A stretch of DNA of 64,000 bases from Isoetes taiwanensis (GCA_021234155.1 JAJEKV010000001.1:20166026-20230025), one strand, 5' to 3'; shown: positions 10,957 to 24,763, counted from the first letter of the stretch. A program made the numbers and translations. The notes: a model not told the origin generated them from the letters alone.

Positions 10957-12490
10957 TTTTTTTTTTTTGAGAGAACGGTGGTGGTTTTTTTTTATATTAT
11001 ATAGAAAAGAAATTACAATGCTTCATTACAAAGAAGAGAACTACTACTGTGAGTAGACTCAACATCTTCATTCCCTTAACGCGTAAACTTATTAAAAGCT
11101 CTAATAGCAAATCAAGATTAAGGCAATGTAGATGTCTCCACATCTGGAACCAGAATCAAGAAGATGATCAGAAGAGCCAATGGCTCCTAAATAATTCCCT
11201 GCTGGCCCGAGAAAAACACACAAATAACCTGAATTGCCGAAGTAGAAAGAAGATGTACGCCCTTAGACTATAAGACAACAGCCAGATATGACACTAACAT
11301 GCATATCAAGATCTGAAGAAGCACATGCTCGCACATAGCAAAGATCCGCATGCTAATTCCATATGGAAAGCCAAGGTAATTTGGCATCAATACCAAATTT
11401 TCACCCAAATTTAAGTATTTGAGTGGCTTCTCGCTTAGCTGCTTAAAAAAGAAACCTAGGTGCTTCAGGTTCAATCTTCTATGCTCAAGCTTCAAGATTT
11501 TAAGCATTTAGATTTTTTTAGTCGGGCCGCCATATATCTAATTGTCAACGCTTCTTCAATATAAATCAATAATTTCGATTCATCCGCATAGCTCCCCGAC
11601 AAAACATAATCTTTCTAATCATCATTTGCAAAGACCTGGATCTTCCCCGCTAGTAAGAAAGAGTGAAGAGATAATGGCAAAATAGAATTCATTCCAAGAA
11701 ATTCCATTCGATCGAGGGTTTTCACCGCAAAAATTACATGATGTCACATCTCCACAACCCCGAATCTTGCCGAGAAACTATTCTTCTTCACCTTATAGGC
11801 CGCTGTCCCAACCGGGCAAACCATTTTCGGCGTGACCATCTTCAAGAAAGGAGATGGAAATAATGCAAAAACATCAAAGAAAAGAACCACGTTTTGTGGT
11901 TACCGCTTCCCCAAAAAGATCCGTGATTATGTCCGGCCAGAGAGGAGAAGAAAATGCGATTTGTGCGTGATCTTTTTCCGTAAATTTTGAAATGGATTGT
12001 CCCCGCCTTTGCTAGCACTTTCCTAATATCTCGCAGCACCAGATGGAGGTGACAAGGGCCTGATTGGAGAGAGGAAGGCGACTCTCCTCTTTCTCACTTC
12101 TCTAGTCAAGAAGAGGCCTAAGAACCAGAACCCGCCATTTCCTAGATGTCATCATAGGAATTTACTCGCACCATTTAGATGCACCCTAGACTACCTCGAT
12201 CGCCGACTTGTCGACTCTACACACCCGCACTATATATGGTTGTTTATGATTGGGGCACTTATGATTTGAAATATGAAGTACCGGTTCTCCCAAGGTTTGG
12301 AATGCATATGAACCTCTATATGGGTTCTAGGGTTTTAGAATATGAAATATGAAGACTAACCATTATCAAAATAGTCCAATGTCTTAGTACCTAATGTTTT
12401 AATCAATACAACCAACGAGCTTAATGTAATTTTTTCTATTAAATCTATGTTTTTTATTTTAATATTTAACAACCCATCAATTGTTTTAGA
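10957..12490 (-). mobile_element. Poly(A)-tailed retroposed sequence (copy 1)
   Basis: A T-run at 10957-10968 marks a minus-strand poly(A) tail. The body aligns with 30477-32010. No coding domain is recognised. It lies between imperfect direct repeats of about 80 bp (10820-10900 and 12500-12580). Confidence 0.45.
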
Positions 12491-12580
12491 CTACATGATC
12501 TATGGTTCCGTGAAGAAACCATTTATGCATCCATATCAAATCCCCTTTGAACTCCTATTATTGTGCTTATCTATTCATAC

Positions 12581-15500
12581 CGCTGGATATCAAAAGGTTT
12601 ACGAAGCTTGAAACATCTATTTTTGTTTATGCTAAGTTTACTCGAATTTGAATTTTGCTTAGTTAAATCCGCTCCTTGTTTTACTCTAAGTTTCTAAACT
12701 TAAGGCTTGTGTTAAGCCTAAGATTGTGTTGTGGCATATAAAATGCGCTTGTAGATCACCGATCAGATCAAGTTTTTTCAATGCAAAGTTTCAATTTTTA
12801 TTTTTCACACAAAGGTTCAGCTCTTCTTCGCTTTTGCATTGTTGATCTTTAATGGTTATGGGCCTACACATGCTTTTAAACATCCGCTGGTTCATTCTAA
12901 ACTCGCGGATTAATCTCGTGTACCTGTGATCTCTCGTCTTCATCACCTTTTTCTTCATCGTGGAGGTCCGGATATGGAAGATATCATCGAACTCTTTATG
13001 TCTCGAAAGTGGGCGATGATTCCTCGCTATCGTGGAAGAATTTCTAGATGTGGAAATGGAGAATGCAAGTGGTTTTGAAGGACCGAAGCTCGATGTTGTA
13101 GAGCCTGCTCCACAAATTGTTGTTCTTTGATAATCCCGCTAGTGATGCCGATGATGTTGATGAACCTCCGATTCCCGAGGTCGCTGGACGGTGGAAAGGG
13201 ATCAGAAGGCTCGGCCATTTTGATAACAAGTCTTGACAATGTCTCCAGATGCATTGTGAAGGACTCACCAACTGCCCAAGCGCGGGAGTCCCTTAGATTC
13301 CACTATGAGTTTGCCATCGCTGAAAATCATTTGGTGCCGCTGAAAGCTGCCTCAGATGAGCTCCAACCGCCCGAAGGGAGGTGATTTGCTTGAGCATGTG
13401 TAAAATGAAAGACATGCCGATGATTTATGTGCCACCGAGGCTTAAATTAGTGAGGGCTTAAAAAGTTCCCGTGATGCTGCTCAAATGTGCCTTCCTAAAT
13501 CTTATGAAGGCTTGGTGAACTCTCTTGAGAATAGTCTTGATGTCTATATCTTTGACACCGCTTTTATGAGAAAATCAAAATTGAGTCTCGGAGACGAGAC
13601 AACAATCTCGGCCCTCATGATGACCTTATGGTTGCGCATACACTCGAGGAAATCAAACTCAAGATGCTCGAGGAACCGGAGTCATATAGATGTCAAAAGG
13701 ATGGACATCTAGCTCAAGGACAGAAAGTTAATCGCACCTATTGCTAAACCGAACCACCGTGGGAGCAGAGCAACATGGCTCGATTATCATTGTGTTGCAC
13801 TCATCGGCATCCAAAGAAAGGACCTATATGATTTCTAGACTCGTGCAACTTGTCATATGACTCCTACACTAAGAATCTTCATAACTACCAATCCTTGAAT
13901 GAAGACCTAACCGCTTGCATGGGAGATAATCATCTTCAACGCCCCAAAGGAATTGAACAAGAAAAATCCACACCAAGTCTGGTGTTCCCAAATTTTCAAA
14001 ACATATATTGCATGTTCCCCCGGACTGCACAAGAGCTTTTACTTCTGTGAAGTAAAATCACTGATGCAGACTTGTTGTTTCATTTGGGGATGTGTTTCAC
14101 ACATCCAAAATGTCGCTAAGGAAATTATGCTCACGGCACCCAACAAGGTAATCTCTATTAAATTGCAAATGTTGTTGAAGAAGTAAATCTTGCTCTCAAT
14201 AATCCCTCAAGCCTTATGGCACTTTAGAGTTGGCCATATTTCATCTCAAGGCCAAGCATGGAACATTTGATCTACAAAAGGTACTTTCCCCGATAAGTCC
14301 TTCTCAATATTACCATGCAATCCTTGTCTTCAAAACAAAATCACTGATCTCTTTTCTCCTCCGAACTCTAAAGCATCCGTAACTCTTTGAATGTTTCCAC
14401 GCTGACGTATGTGGATCAATGAAACCCTCAACTCTCGCAAGTAGCCCAATACTTCATGTTGATTTTGATGCTTTTACTCTCGGAAGCATTTTGTCTATAT
14501 GCTACACAACAAGAGGAGGCCTTCACACAATTTACAATTTTTCTTCTAGAAGTAGAGAGATTTACAGAAATAAACTAGATGTTCTCTAAATGGAGATGGA
14601 GAACTTACTTCAAATGCCTTCAAAGATTTCTGCACAAGATTCAAAGATCGTGATCACGCCCCTATACACCAATAAAATGGCAGAGTAGAGCGCAAAAATA
14701 GGGCCATTATTGAGATGGCTTAACGATGCTCAAGGTTCGATAACTTCTAGCAGAATTTTGGGGAAAGCTATCTCATCAGATTATATATTTACAAACAGAG
14801 TTCTCACAAGTGGCATCAACAATCACCGCCGAAGAAGTTTGGTCGAGAAGATCTCAGAAGTCTCAAGCATTTAAAAGTTTTGGTTGCTTTGTTTTTGCAT
14901 TTGTTCTCAATCCGCTAAAACTTCAAGTTAAATCAAGGCCTTTATGTCCATTAGCTAATGCGACAATGCTAAAAGCCTATAGGTTGTTTGATCTCAGATC
15001 AAAGAACTTCGGGACGACGCTTCATGCATCCTTCAATAAGTTTGAGTCTTGTTTTGTTGCCACAAATCCACCACCCTCATTTATCCCGGATTGAAGAAGA
15101 AATTCCATTACACACCATCAATCGCTTCAAAGATTTGATCCATCCGTACCTTTGAATCGGTCAAGAGCCTCGACCACTAAGTCCCAAAACCGGAAGTCTC
15201 CTCAATCTCCCCGCTTTGAAATTCCATGTAGGCCTTCCAGCTTCCCTCAGATGGGCAGAGAAGAAGACTATGTGTTTCATATCTCTCAACAACGATTGAG
15301 CCAACATCCTATGAACTAGCCATTCTTACACCGGAGAAGTCCCAATGGATGGAAGCTATGAAAAGGAATATGAATCAATTATTGAAGCCAATACTTGGAG
15401 TATTGTTTCAAGGCCCTAAATCACCCCATGGTTGGATCTAGGTGGGTTTTCAAGCTTAAATACAACCGAGAATATATCACGCTTCAAAGCTCGCTTTGTA

Positions 15501-15850
15501 GCCAAGGTTTTAGCCAAACCCTCGAATTGACTTTGGCCGATATATGCCCCAAGAGCTTAATGACTTCAATTGAGTTAGTCTTGCTCATGCCATCAAAAAT
15601 CATTTCCATATTCATCAATTAGATGTGACTCAATTCCCTTTCTACATTGGGACCTTGTGCTTATATTGAACAACTTGAAGGATTTGCCATTGAATCTACT
15701 CTTTAGACTGCTTGTATTAATCGCATAAAGCACTCTATGGTCTCGCATAAGCACCTCCTGCATGGTATGCTAAGCTCCATGAAACCTTAACCGATTCTTG
15801 TTCCTTCCTAGTCATGCAGATCCCAAAGATCTACATCAAGTTAGCACACC
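12581..15850 (+). mobile_element. Copia 5' half (copy 1): LTR, gag, protease, integrase, first part of RT
   Basis: The LTR edge is at 12581 (CGCTGGATATC, where copy 2 has TGTTGGATATC) and the gag ATG at 12974. Gag remnants at 13127-13384 contain SLDNVSRCIVKDSPTAQA; the protease region is near 13840, and RT at 15280-15550 contains GSRWVFKLKYN. It has more stops and frame breaks than copy 2 and lacks the 321-bp MITE in its LTR. Confidence 0.7.
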
Positions 15851-18800
15851 ATTGTTCTCTTCAACATTTTGAGTTCACCATTGACCTACCCTTTTAGTAA
15901 ATGACCAAAAAATAATTAAATATCACTAGAAACATGTGCCCCAAGGATGCCTACTGCTAATCGTGATGTGTGGAATGGGTAAAACACATAAGTGGAATGG
16001 AATTTAGTGGGAGGTTTAGACTTTGTCATATTTGTTACTTGTGCCCATGCATGTCGGCATAAAGTTGTGGTGTGCGGAATGGGTAGATGCATAAGTGGAA
16101 TGGAATGTAATAGAGTGTCTAGAGTTCATCATATTTGTGGACGCTTTGTGAAATGAAGATGGAAGTAGTGTAGTAGAAGATTAGCCATTCAATTTGTATA
16201 TTTGTATAAGCATTGTATGCAGCGCGGTATGGAACATGAGACAAAACATGTGTGTAAGAATATTGTGTATACTTATATATGCATATGAGCGAAGGATGCA
16301 GTTGAGGGATGGTGTAAAATGTGGGTAAGTTGCATTGCACTATAACAAAATATTTATTGCAAATTTGTTGCCTAGTGTATAAACTATTTACTTTTTTAGA
16401 TGACAATCAATAGTGGTCTTGCCACAAGTTGAATGCTTGGACATTTACTTTTGAGTTGAAGGCGATAGTGATCATGTAAAGACCGATAGATAGTGGTCAT
16501 GTAAAACTGATCAAAGCAAAGTAATAGTACATCCAAGACTTGTAGCTAACTTTTATGAACTATTGAATATTGAATATGTACATGAATGACCTCCATATGA
16601 ATGGTCTTTCCTATGTATATGAATAACAATATGAAAGGTCTCCCCATATGATCTACATAATATGTGCCCATTTAAACTACTTAGAAATCATATTTACAAA
16701 CAAAATGTCTACATGAATGCCAACAATTTCAACTTTTATAAGCTAGATTGCATACCGTGAGTAAAAAAATCTACCCATAAGCAACTAATTGCGCTTAATA
16801 AAGGAACATGATCCATAGTATAAACCTGCCATAATCTAATAACCGATTCTTCTTCAAAACCATCACAATAGGCTATAGGAAATTAGAATTACATGTTCAT
16901 TCATTAACTTTACCAAAATGTCATAATGCGTTTTTTACACGAGAACAACGCCTCTCAAGTTCAAAGGACCCTTTGGAAGCCACTACATACGATAAAGTAT
17001 CAAATAACAACACAAAACACAATGGATAATATAGACTACAAAAGATCACGAGGATGGGGGAATTTTACCCGCATAAACCGCCTTTCACACGATAGATGCT
17101 CTCAACCCCGTATACAAGGTGAGATACAATATATATCTTCAAAAGTTAGCCAATAACAATAGAGTGCAAGAGCTCTCACATGCTAGTTCAAGAATAAAAA
17201 TGTGAAATAATGAAATGCATCTTTTCTATTCAATTGTTATACTTTCCCATCATCAAGATGATATGTTGCAGGTAAGGGACGCCACCTTAGACACGCACCT
17301 TTTTGCCTAATAAGAAATCTCAAACATGGACAAACCACAAGCAAAGTTGAACTCAATAGACGCTCCAAGGTTCTCACCCATATTAGATTCTAATAACCAA
17401 AGAAAATAATCGGGAAGGAAGTAGAAGAGAAAAGAGTGAAATAGATAGAATGAAAAGAAAATATTTCTATTTACCTAATACAAAAAAAATGCAAATAAAG
17501 ACCATATTAATATTGTGGTATATGCAGAGGACCAATGGCGCTTTCATTCATTTTTTGTATTCACTAATATAAAATAAAAAACGGAGATAAAGGCATTCTC
17601 ATCTCATCTTCAAGGCATGAGGGTGTTATTAATCTGCTGGAATATACACAAAGAATTGCCGGTATGGGAATGTGCATCATTAAACATGCTCCATCCACTT
17701 TCTATCATGAAAGCTTTCGATACAATCTTAATAGGATCTAAGACGCTTTCTAAATCAAGATCTTGTGCCCCATAAGATCTAAACCACAATAGTAGTTCAT
17801 CCCAATTTGTCTGAATGTAGTATTGAGCTTTTCCATATTCAAATAGGTTTTAGAACGTACAAACCATATGAAAATGTTTGTTTTCGTTAATAAATAAGAT
17901 GCCTACAAAATATTTCTCAAGTGATTGTATATCGATTTCACTGGGTACAACTTAAAGTGCATTGCAAGCAAATATTTTCAAGGATTATCTTGATGATAGA
18001 ACTCACCATCTCAAAGCTACATCAGCTTCAGATTTGCCCCATGAAATATCAAGCATGACTCCTAGAATGCTCACAAGAAAAAGCAACAAATTACGAGTTG
18101 TTTTCAAGCTTATGGCACAAGTAGCAAGCTTTTTATTATGTATATCCTCTATCCCAAGACCTCCTAATGCTCCACAAATAGAAACATATCAATAGGGAAA
18201 CCATAAGCAATAATAAAGCTAAAAGACCCCAAAACCGCCTACCTAGAATCAAGCACAACCAATGATTTGTTCCAATAAATAGATAGATAGTTCAGATTTA
18301 TACATCTATTGGGACCACATTGACAAGCAATGCGAGAATCTCATGATGCCTACTTTACTACCATTGTTTCCGCCAACCCCTTAAATATTGTTTGTTGGCA
18401 AATGGATCGCGACTTTGAACATCAACAAAACTCCAATGTTAAAAAGAATCTCATAAGTTTTTTTTCCTCTTCCGGGATATAGCATAAGGCAACATGCTAG
18501 GATCCGCTTAAGCTTGCTATATTTTCGTTTTGTTCCTCTTATTAAATGTGTTTCATCAAGCAGATATTGTCTCCATTCCCGTAACCCACTCATTACACAT
18601 CTTTTGCAATAGTGCCTAGCGTAGGCACTCTAGATACATTAGAAAATATAAGAAAACCTACAAGCTTTAATAAAAATGATATGGCACCTGTTAGGCATCG
18701 TGATAACATGATGGACCGTGACATTGCTTCATGTCAAGATAGAATGACAAAACAATTTTAGGTCGGCAAAAGAGAAACAATAAAGTCGGTTTCTTGATGC

Positions 18801-19566
18801 CAGAAATCGTAAGCATTTTATATTATGTCAATAATATGTTTGCTCGAGTATGTTGTCAAGGTTGAAATAGGTCCATGTGATGCAAGTGTTGCTCACTCCA
18901 CTTTTATGTATGTGCAATATTTAATGGTTATCTTTGAGCAAAATCCATGATCTACAAACCTAATGTGTAATAGAAAAACATGCAATATTTCCGCTATATT
19001 GTTTATATAGTATATTCCACAAATTGACTTATAAAATATAGGATGAATATGCAAAGATATTTTTCTAGAAATAAAGCAATACAATAAAGCAATGTAAAAG
19101 CAATACAAGAAAGCAAATAAAAGCAATGTAAAGCAATACAATAATGCAAAATCCCCCGCAAGCAATAAGAGAACTTAAGCATTTTATGTGTCGACAAAAG
19201 AAATATACATAAGAAAACCATCTTGTATCTATCACCTAAGCATTTGTTTAAAGCATTCCATTTGCAAAATATGGTAGTAGATGTTGTGGTGAATTTGTCC
19301 CCTAATAATTAACCATTAAATAACCAAGATTAGAGCCAATAAAACAAAAAAGCACCTACCAAATAGTAACAAGAAGGCAAATTTTTCGGCAGTAACCGCA
19401 TTGCACATTAGCGCACTAAAAGAAACATGCCATTATCCATAAAGAAGGTGCGTGAATGTTTTCCCTAAAGTAAAATACGAGGGTGCGCTTTGTAAGTATA
19501 TGCACCTTCTTCACAAATGCTTTATTTTTTAATCACCAAATCATATCAACATGAGATAAATCAATA
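15850..19566. other. Copy 1: long AT-rich non-coding stretch
   Basis: It aligns with 35720-39388. I see no open frame with a recognisable domain on either strand and no RNA gene. Short AGCAATA/AAGCAATGTA repeats occur around 19070-19145. Confidence 0.5.
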
Positions 19567-19744
19567 TGTAGCATAACAACAGGGGTTACTTTTTGTTTTT
19601 ATAATGCTTTTTCACATGGTTTTTCTATGATTTCGCTTGTTATATTCATTGAGGTGTACTAAATAGTATTTCTAGAGTGCACCCTTTATGGGCCGTTAAT
19701 TTTCGCACAAAACAACCGGTGGGTTGTTGTCTTTCTCGCAGATG

Positions 19745-19924
19745 TTTGTGCATGAACACCGCCAAGCATGTGTATGCATGTGCATGTGCACGCAGCACGC
19801 AGGTGTGCATGTGCATGTGCATGTGCACGGTGTGCATGTGTATGCATGTGCACGCAGAACGGCATGTGTGCGTGCATGTATTGGAGCCAGGCATGTGCAT
19901 GTGCATGTGCATGCGCATGCATGT
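19745..19924 (+). repeat. TGCATG-rich microsatellite
   Basis: Degenerate runs of GTGCATGTGCATG with CACGCAG interruptions fill about 180 bp. Open frames across it on both strands encode only Cys/Met/His or His/Ala repeats and are not genes. Confidence 0.85.
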
Positions 19925-20631
19925 ACTTTGCCTCTGGATTCTTGTTGCCTGAGTGGATGTTTGTCGATGGAAGGTTATCACGAGATGGATTTTTGCTCAC
20001 ATTTACAAAGGTATTTGTTTTTAATGTTTCTTCAGCTTAATATAATGGTATTTTTACAAGATATTGGTTTTCTTGATTCTACAATGCAATGCCGCAAAAC
20101 CCGCCTTTGTTTCCTTCACTTTGTCCGTTTCTAAGATTTGTTGCGTATTCTAAAAGAGTTTAGAGTTTTAGGCCCCTCTGCTTGCTTCCAACTTTTGGAT
20201 ATTCCCCTCGGCCGGATTATTCATAGTAAAATGCCTTTAGCTTCAATCAACAAATGGATTTTGTGCACATAACAAATGGATTATTCCATGCCGCCTCGAA
20301 GTCGCAAGTGTGATCACCAAACAAAGGGCCATATGGAGCATCCAAAATCATATGGATTGATAAACAATGGTTTCATTGTGAAAGAGAAATAGTCGAGAAG
20401 AAGTAACACGTGGAATGCCAACAGAGCAAGCTTGCTTCAAAAAACCTCTATCCTTGATCTCGCTTCACGGGACCGTTACAGAAACCTACTCCACATCACC
20501 AAACCGCCGATTCTCTTCACTTTGTTAAACCAAAGCCGTGCAACCCGCGAGAAAAAGTGTCACTAAGTTCTTTATGAACCTCACCAATTGTTACCGCAGA
20601 GTAACGTTGATGTTGTTGTCTTTCATGCAAT

Positions 20632-20790
20632 GGTTTGTGAATAAAACATTATTGTCAAGCATATCAATGTCTAAAGCTTTTATTTGATTCAATTTTATTT
20701 TGTTACTAAAGGTTTGTGAATAAAACATTATTGTAGAGCATATCAAGCTGTCAAAAGCTTTTATTGATTCAATTTTATTTCACTAGTAAA
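20632..20790 (+). repeat. Tandem duplication, 79 bp x 2
   Basis: Both units begin GGTTTGTGAATAAAACATTA and end in TTGATTCAATTTTATTT plus a few bases. They differ by small indels. Confidence 0.85.
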
Positions 20791-21035
20791 ATTCCTATTT
20801 TCTAAATTAATATCAATCTAACCAATTTCTTTCCTTTTACGCTCATGCACTATAGAATCTCTCAATCCATCAATTCCACATGGCATTTCTTCGATGATAA
20901 GTCAACATGATGTTGATCCAACATTACCGTATCAGAGAATCCAATAAATGAAGATCAAGTTCAATTAGTCCTCGCACCACCAACAAGAACCACCACCGCG
21001 CATGGCTTAAGACCCTATTGATGTGTTGTTATTAT

Positions 21036-21061
21036 GGTTGGTTGGTTGGTTGGTTGGTTGG
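21036..21061 (+). repeat. (GGTT)n microsatellite
   Basis: Six or more uninterrupted GGTT units. Confidence 0.8.
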
Positions 21062-21310
21062 GTTTACGTATGCAAGTAAATAGGCTAACCGCCTCGCAAG
21101 CAGACCGGTTTGATAGGCAAATCAACTAAGATGTATATCAGATCTTAAGTCGCCATCTATTTTGAGTGCTTCAAAATTGCTATAATACTTTGCCGCCTTC
21201 AATGGCTTAATAAATTTTTAAATAATATGCTTTTAAAGCGTATGTAATTAAGTTACATTATGCTATAATATTATAGTTACTCAAGCTTCATATTATTTTT
21301 TTTTTTTTTT

Positions 21311-21961
21311 GTTATAATGTTAGATATTTACACATATATTGTTACATGTTTTGCATGTTTACATGCTTTTACATATGTTTGTTTTTTAAGGGGGCGCCCT
21401 TTTTTTTAATATAACCAACACATAACTACCATTAACATTAATTATCACAACCATTGATCCAACACATTTAAATTAAAATCCCCCTTAAACCCCTTTTGGT
21501 TTGGGTGCATATTCACACCGGGTGACGAGGGCAGCCGGTAGAGCCTTATAATTTATATTTTGCACGCATAAAATCAACACCATATAGTATTTTGCTTCAA
21601 ATCTTATAGTATTTTGCAAATCTTTATACAAGATAGCAAATTTTGTACTTGCATACCCTACAAACTTAGGAATTTTACGTGACGTGTAGATTAAAGAATA
21701 AGGGTGAATATGTCATCCAAATGTTCTCAAGGCCCGGAGTCACCCCCCGGTGAATATGCACCCAAACCAAAGGGGTTTAAGGGGATTTTTAATTTAAATG
21801 TGTTGGATCCAATGGTTGTGATAATTAATGTTAATGGTAGTTGGTGTGTTGGTTATATTAAAATTTGGGCCCCTTCGCCCCTAAAACCAAACATATGTAA
21901 AAGCATGTAAACATGCAAAACATGTAAGCAATATGCAACATGTAATATCTAGCATTATAAC
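21311..21961. repeat. Fold-back element, 651 bp, inverted arms of about 220 bp
   Basis: The left arm (21311 to about 21530) starts GTTATAATGTTAGATATT; the right arm (about 21740-21961) is its inverted copy ending AATATCTAGCATTATAAC. Each arm contains ACATGTTTTGCATG, a CATTAACATTAATTATCACA block and a GGTTTGGGTGCATATTCAC inner end. The roughly 200-bp centre is bounded by CGGGTGAC and GTCACCCC. It is the reference copy for the tails at 1-150, 26919-27300 and 42411-42775. Confidence 0.85.
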
Positions 21962-23911
21962 AACCATCCTTACAGATGCCCACAAAACCGCTCAAGAAAG
22001 TCCCGGCAAGATCCCACAAGATTATAAATCGAAATGCTTAGATGTTCACCACCGCACAATCATATCACTATCTACATATATGTAATAAGAAGATATGCAT
22101 TCTAGGTAAGCCAAAATCATTGCACCAATCTGCTCTCATACTTAAATACTTTGCTTGTAGTCTAAGATGTTCCTAATGGTTCCAAGCAAACATAACAACA
22201 TACATATTGATTTTGAATCCCATTGCTTCATCAAGGTATATGTTCAAAGATGATACGACTCACCGTAAAATAACCCCATGTCAAATGGCAAGTGTTCTTT
22301 TATATCATTGTCTCAAAATTAGACAACAAAGAATATGTGCAAGCCTTTGTCACAACCACTATTTCCTTGTAATTTCATTAGTGGCTACCATAGATCAAAT
22401 CTAGATATCTGCAAAGCTTTGAGGTTCTTCTTTAAGTGTCCCCATTTTCTACGCCTTTGGCAACTTCGATATGGGCCTCCACACCACCACAAACAGATAT
22501 GGAATTATCTTTACGCCTTTAAACTTGAATGCGTAGAGGTACTCACAATTTCTCATTGAGTAGGATAAACTATGCAAAATACAATAGAGACACTTTTAAA
22601 ACAAAGCCAAACAGGATAATAAAAATCTAGTCACCTTTGTATTGTAGTCGTGAATTGCAAAAAGATGGTTGCATCCTAATTGTGCAACATCTCTCGTAAA
22701 GCAATAAAACAACTTAAGAATTTTACAGCCTAAGAACAAATATATAAAGAAAAATGCGCCTACCATCGGCTAAGCATTTGTTCCGTTATTTGCAAAGAGT
22801 TTCGAGTATCGCTGAAGAAAGAAAACCTTCAACTTTAGTAAGAAGAATCGAGCTTGGATTTCGGCACTCACACTAAAACAAACAATTTCCCCGCCCAACA
22901 CACCTAACCAACTCGAAATTATAAATGTACCCAAAGTCGAGGAACAAAAAATCATCGAGAAGACCAGAGAAAGAAAAAAAAAAACTTGAGCTCCAAAATC
23001 GTGAGAAGAGCAGGAGGAGATTGCATTGAGATGCGATAAAGATTTAAAAGACTCTCGCCGCTTCAAAAACTTTGAAAGACCTCCGGGCCAATTCAAAACC
23101 TCGCAACTCCCCGGCGAAAGCCGCCAGAGCGCCCCCCCAAGGGGGAATGGAACGCCACATGCGCTTAACATGCGGCTGCCTGTGGCACGGTTCCCAACCC
23201 CATCCCAAAATAAAAAGAAGATAAGAAAAACACGTATTTATGAAATATATAAAGTTAAAATAAAATATTTAAAAAACCGTGAAATTCCTTGGAATTAGGT
23301 TCAATTTTTAATAATAACAATAGATATAATCAAATTACATAAAACCGCTTTCAATGAATCAAACTAAATGGTAAGTGTGTCCTTACTCAACTATGATTTC
23401 ATGAGCGATTTGAAGTATATTTGGGCTAATATTCCCATTTGAAAGATAATGTGTTACCTAGATTTATGCCGCTATTTCTTATTGTTGTGAATTAAAGAAG
23501 CAAACACTAGTGCTCAAAACGCAAAATATAGCGATTTAATTATTTCCTTTATATTCCCTCCGCTTCTTACCTTCTTAGATCCGTGATATATGTTGTAGGA
23601 TTCTTCAAGATGGGTAACGGGTGCATTCACATACGTTCTCGTGACAAATGCACGCAAAATTATAAGCAAGCAAAGGCAAAATGGGAGCTTAGCAAGCAAG
23701 CAAGGCAAGTTTTGTGAGTTTAAAAGGCCACCCATTGATTAGGTTCTACAGAGTGACATCTTTATTATTGTTAGACAATGAAGCCTCATATATTGCAAAG
23801 GCTAAATTGTTTGCTTTGATATGTAGATCTTTTCAACTTATTTAGATCATTGCATTACTATTATTCTCAGATATTTTATGACAACAACCGTGAATCAGTT
23901 TCTTTGTGTTG
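21962..23911. other. Copy 1: non-coding, with a short GC-rich patch
   Basis: It aligns with 39412-41355. The patch at 23040-23200 is GC-rich and open on the minus strand but shows no domain. Confidence 0.45.
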
Positions 23912-23916
23912 CCATA

Positions 23917-24412
23917 AACGTAAAAGGCTACCATGGTTACGGGAGATCCCTTTGAGCTACCGTTGAGTTGGTAATGCAAGGACTGTGAATTTCAAGCCTC
24001 GTGGACATCCTTCCATTTTGCATGGAACCGAATTTTTATGTGGTTGGTTATGGAGCTGGAATTATAATTCCTCTTCTCTGATCCCCGCCAAGTTTAACTC
24101 GATTGATCCCCGCATCAAGAAATACCGCCATGTTGAAGAGTTTCTCGATGGATCAACGGGCTACCGAGAGTTGAAAACCCGTGTATATGGTCTCATCTTT
24201 CCGTTATGCCATAAGGCCTCTGCTATATGATAATGATAGTAGGATCCGATGATATTTCTCGCTTGTTTCTGTTATGTGTTTGATTTTTGCATTGCCACTT
24301 TGAAGGACATGTGTCTTGGGAATGGCCACCGTATTTATTGTTAAGAATGGAGCTAAACTCGCCGATTGAAAGTTCCTCGACCTCCTCCAGATCTTCCTAC
24401 CGCTAAAAATAT
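23917..24412 (+). pseudogene. Laccase 3' fragment (end of exon 5, intron 5, exon 6)
   Basis: It matches 7186-7676. The L3 copper region (HPFHLHG equivalent) is partly garbled at 24003-24030, while exon 6 with the [10 protein letters not shown] region is intact in sequence and shares the missing G (TGGGAATGG) seen in the full gene. Exons 1-4 are absent. Differences from the full gene fall mainly at CTG/CAG (for example GATCCTGCC against GATCCCCGCC). It is a duplication remnant, not a functional gene. Confidence 0.85.
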
Positions 24413-24660
24413 GTAGCATAATAAATGGGGTTTCTTTTTGTATTTTTGCGTACTTTTTTTCAATGGTTTTATATGATTTGGTGGGTCAGATACATGAGGT
24501 GTACTAATTGGTACATCTAGAGTGTGCCTGCATTTGCATTTAACTTGCACTTTTTTTTGCCTTTCTTAACGGTCAAGATCAAAGGCTTACAACAAAAGCC
24601 CTTTAAAAAGACAAAATCGGTTGATCTCATAATAAAAGCCCTTTTCAAAAAATTAAAAAT
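24413..24660 (+). repeat. Composite-element head (H2)
   Basis: Homologous to 2513-2240 (minus) over about 250 bp, including CATCTAGAGTG and two AAGGGCTTT-type mini-hairpins at 24574-24610 and about 24628-24650. The first 115 bp also match 19567-19682. Confidence 0.65.
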
Positions 24661-24763
24661 AAAAATAGAAATAAAACAAAACAAATATGAGAGAATCTTA
24701 TTGCATGCAATCATCGGCACATGAATTAGGTCGTGGTACCCACAAGATCTGGGCAAGGAGCGC

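Larger units (their letters stand above)
19567..21961 (+). mobile_element. Composite element C1
   Basis: An insertion of about 2.4 kb absent from the matching site in copy 2 (39388-39412), where 24 bases stand instead. It opens with the head motif ATGTAGCATAACAAC and closes with a 651-bp fold-back whose outer tip is AATATCTAGCATTATAAC. The cargo between holds a TGCATG microsatellite, a 79-bp tandem duplication and TTGG repeats; no gene fragment is recognised. No transposase is visible, so it would be non-autonomous. Confidence 0.6.
7186..23911 (+). repeat. Tandem segmental duplication, copy 1
   Basis: From laccase exon 5 (7186) through 23911 the sequence reappears, in order and orientation, at 23917-41355. 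Removing the insertions specific to each copy leaves about 14.3 kb and 14.2 kb. The clearest anchors are laccase exons 5-6, the TTCCTTTCCTCCAACCCG start at 7744 and 27301, the inverted Copia half, the Copia 5' half, and the end TTTCTTTGTGTTG at 23911 and 41355. This copy alone carries composite insertion C1. Confidence 0.8.

Noticed and set aside
19646-20134. Long open frames on both strands across the TGCATG tract
   Set aside because: They encode only low-complexity His/Ala or Cys/Met repeats forced by the microsatellite.
23026-23298. Open frames in the GC-rich patch
   Set aside because: Not kept in the sister copy at 40.5-40.65 kb and no recognisable domain.
7742-23911. The duplicated 14-kb unit as a single giant LTR or Helitron element
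   Set aside because: Its ends (TTCCTTTCC and CTTTGTGTTG) are neither LTR-like nor Helitron-like, and the laccase exons at both left borders make tandem duplication the simpler explanation.
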